From: DASPJR01 sp035628505
Lineage (GTDB): Bacteria > Planctomycetota > SZUA-567 > H5-PLA8
Direction of reading: 5' to 3'
Length of the DNA: 35,386 nucleotides
Assembly: GCA_035628505.1 (NCBI GenBank)
Contig: DASPJR010000190.1
Coordinates: 1-35,386 of the forward strand
Shown: positions 1 to 7,187 of the stretch, in pieces
Layout of the letters: the number at the start of each line of letters is the position of its first letter
Position numbering within the stretch: position 1 is the first letter of the stretch
Made by a program: the position numbers and the translations under genes
Notes under the pieces: model-generated
Seen by the model: only the letters and a program-made list of their open reading frames with translations
What the model was told of the DNA's origin: nothing
Database searches by the model: none

Positions 1-921
1 GGGTTTGGGCCAGATCAGGGACGCGGCGACCGAGCCGCCGATCAGGACGCCGATGACCGAGAGCGAAATGGTAATGGGCACTTTATAGAATTCGACCAGC
101 AGCATTTTGGCGCCCACGAACATCAGCACCAGCGCCAGCCCGATTTTAAGCAGATGGAATTTGTCCATCACGCCGGCGAGCAGGAAAAAGAGCGCGCGCA
201 GGCCAAGGATGGCAAAGATGTTCGAGGTGAAGACGATAAACGGATCGGTCGTCACGGCAAAAACAGCGGGAATGGAATCCACCGCAAAAATAACGTCGGT
301 CATTTCGACGATGGCCAGCACCAGCAGCAGCGGCGTTGCGAAGCGTTTGCCGTTTTCGATGACGGTGAACTGCGCGCCGCGAAATTCCGTGACCATCGGA
401 ATAAACTTTTTAAAAATTTTGTAGACCGGATTCTTGTCGGGATGGATCTCCTCATCACTTTTGAGGAGCATCTTCAGCCCGGTCAGCAGCAGGAATCCGC
501 CGAAAACGTAGATGACCCAATGGAAGCGGGCCAGCAGCGCCGCGCCCAGGAAAATAAAGATCGCGCGCATGATCAGCGCGCCGAGAATGCCCCAGAAAAG
601 TACGCGGTGCTGGTACGCGCCTGGCACGCAAAAATACGAAAAGATGACCAGAAAGACGAAAATGTTGTCGACAGAGAGGGCTTTTTCAATGATGTAGCAC
701 GTCGCGAACTCGAGAGCCGCAGTCTTGCCAAACCAGAAGTAAACGCCAACGTTGAAGACAGCCGCCAGACTGATCCATACGCAGCTCCACGTCAGCGCCT
801 CCTTAAATGACACGCTGTGGGCTTTGCGGTGAAAGACGCCAAGATCCAGTGCCAGCATCAGCAGCACGAATATTGTGAAACCGCCGAACATCGCCGGTGA
901 GCCGATTGTCTGAATTTCCAT
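1..921 (-). CDS. TerC/Alx-family integral membrane protein (3' end outside window)
   Basis: The frame is open from an ATG at 921 to the left edge (307 codons), so the C-terminus is missing. The protein starts MEIQTIGSPAMFGGF and is almost wholly hydrophobic, with about eight or nine predicted membrane helices. Two acidic family signatures are visible: ALSVDNIFVF in the third helix region and EMTDVIFAVDSIPAVFAVTTDPF further on. These match TerC/Alx proteins, and the order and spacing resemble E. coli Alx (321 aa), so little is lost. The family is tied to metal (Mn) export, tellurite resistance and alkaline-pH responses; the acidic motifs are the likely cation site. A weak CGGAG lies about 10 nt upstream. 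It is divergent from an NhaR-like regulator, which hints at pH/Na+ control. Family certain, substrate not. Confidence 0.9.
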   Translation of the reverse strand, partial: MEIQTIGSPAMFGGFTIFVLLMLALDLGVFHRKAHSVSFKEALTWSCVWISLAAVFNVGVYFWFGKTAALEFATCYIIEKALSVDNIFVFLVIFSYFCVPGAYQHRVLFWGILGALIMRAIFIFLGAALLARFHWVIYVFGGFLLLTGLKMLLKSDEEIHPDKNPVYKIFKKFIPMVTEFRGAQFTVIENGKRFATPLLLVLAIVEMTDVIFAVDSIPAVFAVTTDPFIVFTSNIFAILGLRALFFLLAGVMDKFHLLKIGLALVLMFVGAKMLLVEFYKVPITISLSVIGVLIGGSVAASLIWPKP

Positions 922-1045
922 CCCTGCTGAACTCCGTTCCAAGCCTGATCTGAAAACATCAAACCCGTTATCCTAATACGCTGCTGAATAGAACAAATAG
1001 ATAAATCAGATTGCCACATGCAAAAGCTCTATATATGGTAGCTGC
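922..1045. promoter_or_regulatory. Divergent intergenic region between terC-like gene and LysR regulator
   Basis: This AT-rich 124-bp spacer separates the two divergent starts and should hold both promoters. On the + strand TTGCCA (1011-1016) and a TATATA/TATATG stretch (1030-1037) sit just before the regulator ATG with no Shine-Dalgarno, so a very short leader is possible. LysR regulators usually bind T-N11-A sites in such divergent gaps. I could not single out one site, and I see no yybP-ykoY (Mn) riboswitch motif upstream of the terC-like gene. Confidence 0.4.
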
Positions 1046-1948
1046 ATGGATTGGCTCAATTATCATCATCTGCTCTATTTCTGGGTCGTGGCGCGTGAGG
1101 GCAGCGTCACCCGCGCCAGCCAGCAGCTTCACCTCTCGCAGCCCACGCTTTCCGCGCAGATCCGCGCGCTGGAAACCGCGCTGAAGGTGAAGCTTTTCGC
1201 GCGCGCGGGACGCAACCTGGTGCTCACCGACGCCGGGCGGCGCGTGTACCGTTACGCCGACCAGATCTTTCCTCTCGGCCGCGAGCTTCTCGAATCCGTT
1301 CACGGCTCGCCAGCCGGACGCCCGGTGCGGCTGATCGTCGGTATCACCGATGTCATTCCGAAGATGATCGCATATGAGCTGCTTAAGCCCGCGCTCTCGC
1401 AGCAGGGCAATGTGCAGATCGTCTGTCGCGAAGACAAGCCCGAGCGCCTGCTGGCCGATCTGTCCGTGCACGAACTGGATGTCGTTCTCACCGATGCGCC
1501 GGTCCCGCCAACGGTGAAGGTCCGCGCGTTCAACCATCTGCTGGGCGAGTGCGGGATCGTTGTCTTTGGGGAACGCAAGCTGGCTTCGCGTTACCGCCGC
1601 GGCTTTCCCAAGTCCCTCAACGGCGCGCCGCTGCTGATTCCCGGTGAAGGAACCTCCCTGCGCCGGTCGCTCGAACACTGGTTCGCGGCGAGTGAAATCA
1701 AGCCGCGCGTGCTGGGCGAGTTCGACGATACGGCTTTAATGAATGCTTTCGGGCAGGCCGGAGTGGGCCTTTTCGTTGCTCCGGCGGTCATTCAGAAACA
1801 GGTCTGCAGCCAGTTCGGCGTCAAAGCCGTGGGCGCGATTGATACGATCCGCGAGCGCTACTACGCCGTGTCGATTGAACGAAAGCTCACGCATCCGGCC
1901 GTCGCCGCGATCTCAGATTCGGCGAGGCACACATTGTTCAAAACGTAA
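1046..1948 (+). CDS. nhaR: LysR-family regulator, NhaR-like
   Basis: A 300-aa LysR-type transcriptional regulator. The N-terminus MDWLNYHHLLYFWVVAREGS followed by VTRASQQLHLSQPTLSAQIRALE (HTH, about residues 21-43) and the LFARAGRNLVLTDAGRRVYRYADQIF linker match E. coli NhaR closely, as do the later segments LLIPGEGTSLRR and LGEFDDTALMNAFGQAGVGLFVAP. Length is the same as NhaR (301 aa). NhaR activates nhaA (Na+/H+ antiporter) in response to Na+ and alkaline pH. No nhaA lies in the window; the divergent neighbour is a TerC/Alx protein, so that gene is the probable target here (inference). No Shine-Dalgarno precedes the ATG. Family is clear; the specific ligand is not proven. Confidence 0.88.
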   Translation: MDWLNYHHLLYFWVVAREGSVTRASQQLHLSQPTLSAQIRALETALKVKLFARAGRNLVLTDAGRRVYRYADQIFPLGRELLESVHGSPAGRPVRLIVGITDVIPKMIAYELLKPALSQQGNVQIVCREDKPERLLADLSVHELDVVLTDAPVPPTVKVRAFNHLLGECGIVVFGERKLASRYRRGFPKSLNGAPLLIPGEGTSLRRSLEHWFAASEIKPRVLGEFDDTALMNAFGQAGVGLFVAPAVIQKQVCSQFGVKAVGAIDTIRERYYAVSIERKLTHPAVAAISDSARHTLFKT

Positions 1949-2003
1949 AAAGCAGACTGCTGCAGGTCGCCGCCGGCCGAATTGGCGAGCGACTCACAGC
2001 CGC

Positions 2004-4355
2004 TCACGGCAGGTACGGCTCAGGCCGTTCGCTTTTCGAGACACGTTTATCCGGCTTGGGCAGGCTCAGCAGGCGCTTGGCTTCGGCCAAAAGGAATTTC
2101 GGTTCGCGGAACGGATCGAAGCTGATGTCCTGCCAGCGCACCAGGCCCTGCGCATCAATCAGGAAGGTTGCGTGCAGCGGCATTTTTTCAAAATCGTCGT
2201 ACACGCGGTAAGGCTTGAACGCTGTCAGGCGAGGATCGGATAGCAGCGTGAAGGGGAAGGGCTCGCTCTCTTTTCCCTTAACTCGCGTTTTCGACAGCTC
2301 TGCAATTTCGTCCGTGCCGATCGCAACGAGCGAGATTCCGGCGTCGGCAAAGTCCTTTACCATCGGCGCGAACAGGTTCAGCTGTTCCATGCAGTGCGCG
2401 CACGTGCGGCCCAGGTAGAACATCAGCACCACTGGTTTGCCGCGGTATTTGCGCAGGCTGACCGATTTGCCCTCAGTGTCAGGCAACGTCCACTCCAGCG
2501 CCGGCGAGGGCTGCCAGCGAAACGGCCCCAGGCGCGCAAGATCCGGCCGGTTGCCGGTGTCCTCTGAGGTCTTTGCCGGAACGCGCCAGTCGCTCGGAAG
2601 CTTCACGTCTTTGGCCACTGCGCTTACGCGTTTAAAGATGGGCATCTCAAGGTCGGCATACGCGGACATCTGGCGCAGCTTCTCGAACTGCTGCTGCGCT
2701 TCGACGCGTTTGCCGCAGCGCTGCAGAATATCAACATAATTGGCGATGGCATAAATCTGCCCCGCGCCTTTCTCGCACGCTTCCTTCGCCAGCTTTTCAG
2801 CTTTGTCTTTGTCGCCGGCCTCAAACCAGAGCTGCGAGAGGCGGCTTTGCGAAATGTCTTTGAGTTTTTCGAGCGCCTTCTTTAGCCCGTCGCGGTCTTT
2901 CTCGGCCAGCGCCTGGTACGCTTTAAGTTCAGTAATGTTTTTCTCAAGGTTCTTGATTTTCGTTTCGGCGGCCTTCACCGCGTCTTCTTTAGCCTTCTTG
3001 ATCTGATCTTCAGGCTTCTTTTCAGTTTTGGCCTTGGCGGACGCATCGTCGCCGGCTTTCTGCTGTTCGGCTCGCGTTTCCGTGAGCAATTGTTCAAGCG
3101 AGGCCAGCTGCTCCTTACCTTTGCTCTTGTTGCCGCGCGAAAAGTACGCGACACCCGTTGCCGTGAAGTGCCGCGCTTTTTCTTCGGTGGAGTCGCCTTT
3201 TTCCAGATAAGCGCTGTCTGCCATTTCCAGCAATTCTTCCCATAGCTCCCAGCGCGTGAGCACTTCGTAGAGGCGGTTGCGGCCCATGGCATAGCTGCTT
3301 CCGCCGGAATCGTAATCGTGCGAGCCGTCGGCGTTGGCTTTTGCTTTGAATTTTGGCACGCGCGGCAGTTCGACCATGTTCCTGGCCAGCTCGATCGCAT
3401 CCTGGACGCGGCCGATGTGACTGAGATTCTGAACCAGCCAGTCATTGTTGTGCGCGTAGTTGTGGATCTGATCCGGCAGCACGCGGTCGCGCATCATGTG
3501 CGCGTGGTCGGTGCGGGCCGAAGCTTCCTGCTGCCATGTGGCGTCGGCAAAACGGTTGAGCTTGGAATACGTATGCCCGGGCATGTGCCACATATGCGCT
3601 ATTCCCGGAGAGCACTGGCCGCAGAGCGCCGCCGACTTCAGCGCGCGTTCGGCCTTGCCGTCGGAATCCCAGATGTGAATGCGGTAATGATGAATCGGGT
3701 GCATCGGGTTCACCGCGAGCACCTCGGTGATCAGCGCATTGAACGCCAGTGTGCTGCTGATCGGAATTCCTTTCTGGCTGTTGTCCCAGGCTTGGAACAC
3801 GAGGAATGCCTTGGCTTCGATGTCGTCCGGGAATTCGTGCTCAATATTTTCGAGCGCTTTGATCAGATCCTTGCGCTTCTCTTTATCGTCTTTTTTCTTC
3901 TGAAAGTAATCGGCATAGGCATTGATCCACAGCTGTTCGCGCTTATCGGCGGGCTTCAGATCCTGCGCTTTTTTAATGAACTCGCCCGCGCGCTTGGCGT
4001 TCTTGATGTTCGCCATCGCCATGCCCCAGTACGTCATGGGACACTTGGGATCGTGCGCCGCAGCCTGGCGGAATGAGCGCTCCGCCTCGAAGTACCAGAA
4101 GCCATGCAGCTGCGCGACGCCCTGGTTGAAAAATTTTTGAGTCAGCTCGTTCTTTGTTGAAACAGGGAAAACAATGTTCGGCATGCCCTCCATTAAGTAG
4201 GCCTGCTGCCGCGGCCCTTCATTGAAGGCTTCGCCATGCACCGAATGTCCGGCCAGAACGCCATCTGCTTTTTTGTCGGACGCCTGCGGCGCGTCGTCAT
4301 CGGCGAGCACGGCGCACGCGAAGGAGACCAGAAGCACAGGCCAGTGTCGAAGCAT
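2004..4355 (-). CDS. Secreted TPR protein with C-terminal thioredoxin-like (redoxin) domain
   Basis: A 783-aa protein starting MLRHWPVLLVSFACAVLADD, a signal peptide. This ATG at 4355 is chosen over an in-frame ATG 22 codons upstream because GGAG lies about 7 nt before it. The N-terminal half has TPR-like helices (FFNQGVAQLHGFWYFEAERSFRQAA, TYWGMAMANIKNAKRAGEF) and a histidine-rich stretch, MHPIHHYRIHIWD and CSPGIAHMWHMPGH. A lysine/glutamate-rich coiled-coil segment follows near residues 430-500. The C-terminal 150 residues form an AhpC/TSA-type redoxin with CAHC at 652-655 (GKPVVLMFYLGRTCAHC). The mature protein is predicted to act outside the cytoplasm, perhaps in thiol-disulfide exchange on partners held by the TPR part (inference). 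It stands alone. Domain calls are sound; function unknown. Confidence 0.85.
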   Translation of the reverse strand: MLRHWPVLLVSFACAVLADDDAPQASDKKADGVLAGHSVHGEAFNEGPRQQAYLMEGMPNIVFPVSTKNELTQKFFNQGVAQLHGFWYFEAERSFRQAAAHDPKCPMTYWGMAMANIKNAKRAGEFIKKAQDLKPADKREQLWINAYADYFQKKKDDKEKRKDLIKALENIEHEFPDDIEAKAFLVFQAWDNSQKGIPISSTLAFNALITEVLAVNPMHPIHHYRIHIWDSDGKAERALKSAALCGQCSPGIAHMWHMPGHTYSKLNRFADATWQQEASARTDHAHMMRDRVLPDQIHNYAHNNDWLVQNLSHIGRVQDAIELARNMVELPRVPKFKAKANADGSHDYDSGGSSYAMGRNRLYEVLTRWELWEELLEMADSAYLEKGDSTEEKARHFTATGVAYFSRGNKSKGKEQLASLEQLLTETRAEQQKAGDDASAKAKTEKKPEDQIKKAKEDAVKAAETKIKNLEKNITELKAYQALAEKDRDGLKKALEKLKDISQSRLSQLWFEAGDKDKAEKLAKEACEKGAGQIYAIANYVDILQRCGKRVEAQQQFEKLRQMSAYADLEMPIFKRVSAVAKDVKLPSDWRVPAKTSEDTGNRPDLARLGPFRWQPSPALEWTLPDTEGKSVSLRKYRGKPVVLMFYLGRTCAHCMEQLNLFAPMVKDFADAGISLVAIGTDEIAELSKTRVKGKESEPFPFTLLSDPRLTAFKPYRVYDDFEKMPLHATFLIDAQGLVRWQDISFDPFREPKFLLAEAKRLLSLPKPDKRVSKSERPEPYLP

Positions 4356-4502
4356 GTGAGATTCTCCGTAATAACGAGCTTGCCAGGTCTTGATCTTACA
4401 ATGAACGAAGCAGCGCGTCATTCATTCAAAGAACTTTTTTGCGCAGAAGTCTGTGCGTTGTTTTCCTTGGCACAGCGGCGGTGTCGCGGGTAAGTACACA
4501 GC

Positions 4503-5366
4503 ATGCAGGATAACAATCGCGTCATCATCGAACGCTACCCGTGGGGCTGCGGACTGATCATTGGGCTCGTCCTCCTGGGCTGGCTGGGTGTGCCGTCGCT
4601 GTATGACGGCATTACGAAGGGCGGCAGCGGATCGATTGCAATCGGCGCCATCGCGTCATTGCTGGCAGCGTACTCAATCTGCTACCGCGGCGGGCTGGAC
4701 TTCGATACCGTTCGCCGCAAGCTGATCCGCTGGCGCAAGGGTCTCTGGCCAAAAGAGAAGGAATTCGATCTCGACGACTGTTCAGTCCGCGTCAAAACGG
4801 TGAATGACAGCGGCATCTGGCACGCGGTTTCACTGGAGTGCGCGGACAAACCGCTCTCCACAAAGCGCAGCCGCGGGCGTGACGGCTTCAAGGAAATCCG
4901 CGAAAAAGCGCGTGCGTGGGCCGAACTGATGAAGCTACCGGTCTATGAAACATCGGCAGGCCGGCCGCTGCAGAGAAATCCCGACGAACTTCTGGTGCCG
5001 CTGCTTGAACGCCTGAAAACTAGCGGAGAAGCCTTCAGCTCGCCTCCGCCAAACGAAGCCATACCCGTTTCGCATGTTGATGGCAAAATGGTTTTTGATC
5101 TCAGCAAGTCCCGGCAGAAAGTGTTGCTATCCAGCGATGGAATCACCATTGAAACCAACATCTTTGTCACGACAATTCGAAGCACGATAAACGCGGCGGA
5201 AATCATGGAGCTGGAGCGTTATTCGACAGCGGCCGCGAGAGCTAACGCACTGACGCTTGTGACGCCTGAAGACCTCAAATCGATCGCGCCGGGTTATGAT
5301 GAAGCGGACCTGGAGTGGCTGCGTAACGCGATACTTTATTCGCTGCTGAACCTGTCGAACGTGTGA
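4503..5366 (+). CDS. Hypothetical protein with two N-terminal membrane helices
   Basis: A 287-aa protein that I do not recognise. The N-terminus carries two hydrophobic segments (about residues 14-34, CGLIIGLVLLGWLGVPSLY, and 43-60, SIAIGAIASLLAAYSICY). A basic strip follows (RRKLIRWRKGLWPKEKEFDLDD) and then a soluble domain with mixed strands and helices. The arrangement resembles membrane-anchored PH-like proteins of unknown role, but I see no diagnostic motif. The segment EDLKSIAPGYDEADLEWLRNAILYSLLNL closes the protein. Codon use and composition match the neighbours, so I take it as a real gene. Only a weak GGGTAAG lies upstream of the ATG. It is divergent from the TPR-redoxin gene with a short spacer. 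Confidence 0.7.
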   Translation: MQDNNRVIIERYPWGCGLIIGLVLLGWLGVPSLYDGITKGGSGSIAIGAIASLLAAYSICYRGGLDFDTVRRKLIRWRKGLWPKEKEFDLDDCSVRVKTVNDSGIWHAVSLECADKPLSTKRSRGRDGFKEIREKARAWAELMKLPVYETSAGRPLQRNPDELLVPLLERLKTSGEAFSSPPPNEAIPVSHVDGKMVFDLSKSRQKVLLSSDGITIETNIFVTTIRSTINAAEIMELERYSTAAARANALTLVTPEDLKSIAPGYDEADLEWLRNAILYSLLNLSNV

Positions 5367-5470
5367 GAGGTTGAATGAGTGTTCTTGCTGGCCGTCAAAG
5401 AGAGTGTGTTGCGTTCGGCGCGGCAGCCCGTTAGCCTTCCGCTCTCATACATTTAAGGAGGAGGAACTCT

Positions 5471-6568
5471 GTGATTTACTGGCAAAAGTTGATGGTGCTC
5501 TGCCTTGTGGCGGTGCTGGCGGTTGGCGGAGCATGGGGCGGGGAGGGCGCGATGCCTCAGAACTTGGTCTTCGTTGGCGGCTATAACAATATCGTGACCG
5601 TGTTCGAACTGAACACTGCCGACGGCACGCTCAGGAAACTGAGCAGCTCCGACGTGGGCAAAAACCCAACGTTCATGGCCTGGTCGCCGAACAAAAAATA
5701 CCTCTACACAGTCAATGAGATCGGGCCCGGACGCATCAGCGCATTCTCCATCAATCCCACTGATGGGTCGCTGACGAAGATCAACGATGCATCCTCGGCT
5801 GGCGACGGTCCGTGCCACGTTTCTGTGCATCCCAGTGGCAAGTGGGTGTTCTCGGCAAATTACGGAAGCGGTCACTACGGCGCGCTGCCGGTGGATGATA
5901 AAGGCGGGGTCGGCGAGCCGGTCAGCAAACTGCAGGGCGGCAAGAACGCGCACATGATCATCACCGACGCGAGCGGCAAGTTTGTCTTCACGCCCTTCTG
6001 CGGCTCCCACTACATCGCCATCAACTCCTTCGATGACAAATCCGGCGAGTTGAAGCTGATTACCAACGCGCCCTCGGCAGAAGGCGGCGGACCGCGCCAC
6101 ATGGCCATTCATCCGAACGGCAAAACTGCTTATGTCATCAACGAATACGGCGATTCGATGACCAGCTATGATTATGACTCGGCCACTGGAGCCATGACGA
6201 ATCCAGAGACGCTGCCGACGATTCCGGCTGATTTTGACGGTAAAAAGAACAGCTGTGCGCACGTGGTTGTTTCGCCCGACGGCAAGTTCGTGTACGGCTC
6301 CAATCGCGGCCACGACAGCATCGCTATATTTTCGACCAACGAGAAGGGCCGCCTGAAGTTTGTGGGCTGGGAGACCGGCGATGGCGAAATCAAGACGCCT
6401 CGCAATTTCAGCCTCGACCCGAGCGGCAATTACATGCTGGTCGCCAGCCAGAAGACAGGCGTGGTGATCGTCTTCCGCCGCGATAAGGAAAAGGGCACGC
6501 TAACCAAGCTGAACGTCACGCCAGTCACGCCCGGTCCTAGCTTCGTGGCGACAATGCCGCTGAACTGA
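5471..6568 (+). CDS. Secreted lactonase-family seven-bladed beta-propeller (6-phosphogluconolactonase-like)
   Basis: A 365-aa protein starting at a GTG chosen because a very strong AAGGAGGAG (5455-5463) sits 7 nt upstream. Residues 1-25 form a signal peptide (KLMVLCLVAVLAVGGAWGGEGA). The rest shows repeated blade motifs typical of the lactonase/YbhE family: LYTVNEIGPGRISAFSINPTDGSL, GDGPCHVSVHPSGKWVFSANYGSG, GPRHMAIHPNGKTAYVINEYGDS, CAHVVVSPDGKFVYGSNRGHDSIAIFS and TPRNFSLDPSGNYMLVASQ. Cytoplasmic family members hydrolyse 6-phosphogluconolactone. A secreted version more likely acts on another lactone or sugar-acid substrate (inference). A perfect hairpin terminator follows the stop codon. Confidence 0.88.
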   Translation: MIYWQKLMVLCLVAVLAVGGAWGGEGAMPQNLVFVGGYNNIVTVFELNTADGTLRKLSSSDVGKNPTFMAWSPNKKYLYTVNEIGPGRISAFSINPTDGSLTKINDASSAGDGPCHVSVHPSGKWVFSANYGSGHYGALPVDDKGGVGEPVSKLQGGKNAHMIITDASGKFVFTPFCGSHYIAINSFDDKSGELKLITNAPSAEGGGPRHMAIHPNGKTAYVINEYGDSMTSYDYDSATGAMTNPETLPTIPADFDGKKNSCAHVVVSPDGKFVYGSNRGHDSIAIFSTNEKGRLKFVGWETGDGEIKTPRNFSLDPSGNYMLVASQKTGVVIVFRRDKEKGTLTKLNVTPVTPGPSFVATMPLN

Positions 6569-6585
6569 GAACCGCCTTTTTCACC

Positions 6586-6609
6586 ACAGAGGACACAGAG
6601 AGCACAGAG
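6586..6609. repeat. Three ACAGAG units at 9-bp period
   Basis: ACAGAG occurs at 6586-6591, 6595-6600 and 6604-6609, each unit 9 bp from the last. The third copy runs into the 5' arm of the terminator hairpin. Similar ACAGAG-rich intergenic sequence is common in many unrelated bacterial genomes; the copy number elsewhere in this genome cannot be seen from here. Confidence 0.6.
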
Positions 6610-6634
6610 GAGGGGGAGCCCTCCTCTGTGTTTT
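6603..6634 (+). terminator. Intrinsic terminator after lactonase-like gene
   Basis: CACAGAGGAGGG (6603-6614) and CCCTCCTCTGTG (6619-6630) form a perfect 12-bp stem with a GGAG loop, followed by TTTT on the + strand. It lies 35 nt after the lactonase-like stop and directly abuts the 3' end of the convergent parE-like gene. Confidence 0.8.
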
Positions 6635-6635
6635 A

Positions 6636-6875
6636 CTATTCGAAGAAATCGGGCCTTAACTCTCGCGCTGCATGGAATATTCGAATGATGTAAACGTGAT
6701 CTTTCTTGATTTTGTAAAGCAGGTCGCCGATTGATGGAAATTCAACGAGCTTCGAACACTTTGCTGCAATTTTGGAGACGAGTTCGTCCGCGGCTTCAGG
6801 ATTGTCTCTGGCTATATACTCAGCAATTTCCGCGAGATCTTCTTCCGCGTTAGCGGAGAATATGTATCCCTTCAT
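6636..6875 (-). CDS. parE: ParE/RelE-family toxin, apparently internally shortened
   Basis: A 79-aa protein. The N-terminal half is a normal ParE: MKGYIFSANAEEDLAEIAEY, then IARDNPEAADELVSKIAAKCSKLVEFPSIG. The end, VYIIRIFHAARELRPDFFE, matches the last ParE strand and helix. Between them only DLLYKIKKDH is found, where the family normally has about 15-20 more residues, including the strand that carries a conserved arginine. ParE proteins are usually about 95-100 aa. The frame is intact, so an in-frame deletion or a short subtype is implied; the toxin may be weak or inactive (inference). Its ATG overlaps the antitoxin stop by 4 nt (ATGA), so the two are translationally coupled. ParE toxins inhibit DNA gyrase. 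Confidence 0.75.
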   Translation of the reverse strand: MKGYIFSANAEEDLAEIAEYIARDNPEAADELVSKIAAKCSKLVEFPSIGDLLYKIKKDHVYIIRIFHAARELRPDFFE

Positions 6876-7138
6876 CGCTCGGCCTTCGCCCGTGCTGCTA
6901 TCCTCGCTTTGATCCGTTGAATTGCTTCGGGCCCGTCTACTACATTCCCGCGCTCAATGGAATCAAGACCCAGCTTCAGATCGGCTCTCAGCGCCTGCAG
7001 CTTGGCTTCGCGGATTTCATCCCGCTCCTGCATCAGCCGCAAGCCGTCACGGACGACCTCGCTGGCGGACTGATAGTTTCCGCTTTTAACGAGCTTGGTT
7101 ACGAATTTTTCGAGTTCGGGTGTAAGCGATACGTTCAT
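6872..7138 (-). CDS. parD: ParD-like type II antitoxin
   Basis: An 88-aa protein, MNVSLTPELEKFVTKLVKSG and onward. The first 45 residues form the ribbon-helix-helix of the ParD/CC2985 family (GNYQSASEVVRDGLRLMQERDE), which binds operator DNA. The acidic/basic C-terminal helix is the usual toxin-wrapping part. The ATG at 7138 is chosen over an in-frame TTG two codons upstream because GGGAGG lies 7 nt before the ATG. It is the first gene of a two-gene operon with the ParE-like toxin and probably autoregulates the strong promoter just upstream. Confident on family. Confidence 0.88.
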   Translation of the reverse strand: MNVSLTPELEKFVTKLVKSGNYQSASEVVRDGLRLMQERDEIREAKLQALRADLKLGLDSIERGNVVDGPEAIQRIKARIAARAKAER

Positions 7139-7158
7139 TGTCAAGCCTCCCGAAACCT

Positions 7159-7187
7159 ATGGTACATGCAATAACAGGAATTGTCAA
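7159..7187 (-). promoter_or_regulatory. Sigma-70-type promoter of the parDE pair
   Basis: On the minus strand a perfect TTGACA (7187-7182), a 17-nt spacer and TACCAT (7164-7159) give a near-consensus promoter. It ends about 10 nt before the GGGAGG ribosome binding site of parD. The -35 box overlaps the stop codon of the upstream esterase gene, so the pair has its own promoter. Confidence 0.7.

Noticed and set aside
154..810. Long + strand open frame opposite the terC-like gene
   Set aside because: Composition is charged and non-protein-like, and the opposite strand encodes a clear TerC/Alx protein; an antisense shadow of GC-rich coding DNA.
922..1045. yybP-ykoY (Mn) or pH riboswitch upstream of the terC-like gene
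   Set aside because: The spacer is too short and lacks the expected stems and conserved loops.
3318..4076. 252-codon + strand open frame
   Set aside because: Lies opposite the TPR-redoxin gene in a codon-mirrored frame and shows no domain or ribosome binding site.
5453..6313. 286-codon minus-strand open frame
   Set aside because: Antisense to the lactonase-like propeller gene, which has signal peptide, strong ribosome binding site and terminator.
6586..6609. ACAGAG repeats as a CRISPR or tandem-repeat locus
   Set aside because: Only three 6-bp units with 3-bp gaps, no spacers and no cas genes.
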